Below, in pieces: positions 32,343 to 33,498 of a stretch of 33,498 nt of DNA. Below the pieces are notes generated by a model. It was not told the DNA's origin and did not search any database. It was given only the letters and a program-made list of their open reading frames with translations. The position numbers and the translations under genes were made by a program. How positions within the stretch are numbered: the first letter of the stretch is position 1; each line of letters opens with the position of its first letter. Source of the DNA: Gammaproteobacteria bacterium. GTDB taxonomy: Bacteria > Pseudomonadota > Gammaproteobacteria > Chromatiales > Chromatiaceae. The stretch lies in the NCBI GenBank assembly GCA_011389885.1, contig JAABTK010000054.1:1-33498 (forward strand), written 5' to 3'.

Positions 32343-33242
32343 ATGTACTATTGGCGCTCGAACCAACTAACGGTAATTATTTTTGCTCTTTGTAGCATAT
32401 TGGCCCCTTTAGCGCAGGCAGGCACCCTCGCAATCACCCAGCTAACTCCGAGCGGCACATCTAGCGTTTTGGCCCATAGTCAGAACTGCGAGATCTCGCG
32501 GCTGCTAATTGCTGGGTCGGGAGATGTCGATATTCAGCTAACCCAAGATTGTGCAGTGGGGCAAACGCTTTCACAGCCACCGGCTGGGGACTCTGAACTT
32601 GCGCCGATTATTCTCCCACAGAGTCTGGCTGGCGGGAATTCTGAATCAATCCACCTATTGCAAGACGCCTTCATTCACGTCCCTGTCCAAAACGCGAGCG
32701 TGGAACGTATCAGTCAGCGGGGTGGCAACCTCCAGCTAGAGATATCGGACTACGACCCGGTGGTAAATTATACCGCGCCCACGGTCGATGCGGAGCTGGC
32801 GGACTCATTCGCCTATACGATTACTGACCGAAATGGCGCGCAACTTCAAGGTACTGTCAAGATTAATTTGCTACCAGGCGCTGAGGATATCCCTGTGCCT
32901 GGCGACTCTGCTTGCCAAACAACTAGTACGCAGCGTTGCTTTGAAATCGCGCTAGGTGACTCGACCGGCGTGGTCCGCCTTGAAGAAGAGATGGTGCATA
33001 TATACGCATTTGCATACAAAAATGGAATGAACTTAACTTACTCCGAAGGTGCTGTGAAGGAGCACTCGATATCGTCGGTGCCCGGGGTGTTTTCAGGGAG
33101 CGAAGTATTTTGCAGTGGCGTGCGCATCAACGAGCGTATTGATTTTAATTACGAATGTAAACTGACCGAAGGTCAACGTTATTATTTGAACCTCAAATCC
33201 GCCTACGGCACCGAAGATGCTTATCGTATGTCAGCTTACTAG
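32343..33242 (+). CDS. Exported beta-rich protein of unknown function
   Basis: A 299-residue protein with a signal peptide (hydrophobic to about 26, cleavage after AQA). The early part has two cysteines (QNCEISRL, QDCAVGQ). A middle segment (NLQLEISDYDPVVNYTAPT ... FAYTITDRNGAQLQGTVKINLLPG) resembles the Ig/cadherin-like repeat in which a D-x-D-P turn precedes a tail strand (SFAYTITDxxG). The C-terminal part (about 200-299) has four cysteines (ACQTT, RCFE, FCSG, YECKL). I do not recognise the whole. GGGGG four bases before the ATG is the ribosome binding site, partly coverable by upstream RNA. The foldase-like gene starts 16 nt after the stop. Confidence 0.78.
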   Translation: MYYWRSNQLTVIIFALCSILAPLAQAGTLAITQLTPSGTSSVLAHSQNCEISRLLIAGSGDVDIQLTQDCAVGQTLSQPPAGDSELAPIILPQSLAGGNSESIHLLQDAFIHVPVQNASVERISQRGGNLQLEISDYDPVVNYTAPTVDAELADSFAYTITDRNGAQLQGTVKINLLPGAEDIPVPGDSACQTTSTQRCFEIALGDSTGVVRLEEEMVHIYAFAYKNGMNLTYSEGAVKEHSISSVPGVFSGSEVFCSGVRINERIDFNYECKLTEGQRYYLNLKSAYGTEDAYRMSAY

Positions 33243-33258
33243 AGAGAGGTGCATCCCC

Positions 33259-33498
33259 ATGAGAATGCTCATTTTATTGGTCGCAGCGCTTTCCGCGCCT
33301 GGGCTGAGCTTCGGAGACGAGAAAGCGACGGTGATTGATGGTGAGGGGGCTCAGCTCGCCGCCGAAGACCTCAAAACATTGGTTTACGCAATGCCGGCAG
33401 AGGCCCTCGAAACCGCCCTAACCGACGAGTCCAAGCTGGCCTCCTATATCGATGCCTTTTACCTTACTAAGGTGTTAGCCCACCGCGCGAAGAAACAA
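33259..33498 (+). CDS. SurA/PrsA-like periplasmic foldase, N-terminal part
   Basis: The first 80 residues of a gene cut by the window end. A signal peptide (MRMLILLVAALSAPGLSFG) is followed by ATVIDGEGAQLAAEDLKTLVYAMP and YIDAFYLTKVLAHRAKKQ. The order, a VI(N/D)G turn, a helix, then a (LID)xxxxxKVLA-x-x-AKK helix, is that of the N-terminal chaperone domain of parvulin-type foldases (SurA, PrsA, PpiD). No catalytic parvulin domain is visible because it would lie beyond the edge. It is 16 nt downstream of the second exported protein and likely co-transcribed, suggesting it folds these cysteine-containing exported proteins. Confidence 0.65.
   Translation, partial: MRMLILLVAALSAPGLSFGDEKATVIDGEGAQLAAEDLKTLVYAMPAEALETALTDESKLASYIDAFYLTKVLAHRAKKQ

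Noticed and set aside
1-33498. CRISPR array, insertion sequence, integrase or phage genes
   Set aside because: No regularly spaced direct repeats, transposase, integrase or attachment-site duplication seen. The two tRNA genes have no adjacent integrase or duplicated 3' end that I could find by eye.

Overview
The window is GC-rich chromosomal DNA from a Gram-negative bacterium, most likely a gammaproteobacterium. This rests on mutY followed by overlapping yggX, mnmG overlapping rsmG, rplM-rpsI, an Uup-type ABC-F ATPase, ispB, and a type II secretion (T2SS) operon in the E-F-G-H-I-J-K-L-M-N-D order known from the Xanthomonas xps cluster. The genus cannot be fixed from sequence alone; a Chromatiales- or Xanthomonadales-like lineage is an inference.

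Layout. 1-1016: no convincing gene; decayed copies of a dispersed repeat and a palindromic hairpin. 1017-4991 (minus): uup, an acyltransferase-3 membrane protein and a secreted alpha/beta hydrolase. 5426-7007 (plus): a Crp/Fnr regulator with an incomplete cysteine set, then a translationally coupled DUF6858-like / NifX-like pair with an FNR-box-like site in front. 7008-7799: a 24-residue membrane microprotein (minus) with its own ribosome binding site and terminator, and another repeat copy. 7800-9149: a DUF3592-type membrane protein, convergent with rsmG-mnmG (minus). 11667-12024: a divergent gap holding a candidate small RNA (promoter, hairpin, anti-Shine-Dalgarno loop, strong terminator) and the rplM promoter. 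12025-15611: rplM, rpsI, tRNA-Gln(CUG), mutY, yggX, ispB, tRNA-Pro(CGG). 15709-29254: a WecA/WbpL-like sugar-phosphate transferase, a WbpM/PglF-like nucleotide-sugar dehydratase and eleven T2SS genes, nearly all overlapping or within about 25 nt of each other, so probably one long transcription unit. 29543-33498: a visibly less GC-rich block with a lipoprotein, two large cysteine-containing exported proteins of unknown function and the start of a SurA/PrsA-like foldase.

How the parts may work together (inference). The T2SS operon builds the secretion machine. The two sugar genes start a lipid-linked glycan, and the downstream block could supply substrates or surface partners of the T2SS with their own periplasmic foldase. 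The gap between the two exported-protein genes has overlapping complementary segments that could switch access to the second gene's ribosome binding site. The strongest candidates for something undescribed are this switch-like gap, the mnmG/rplM small RNA, and the T2SS-linked exported-protein block.
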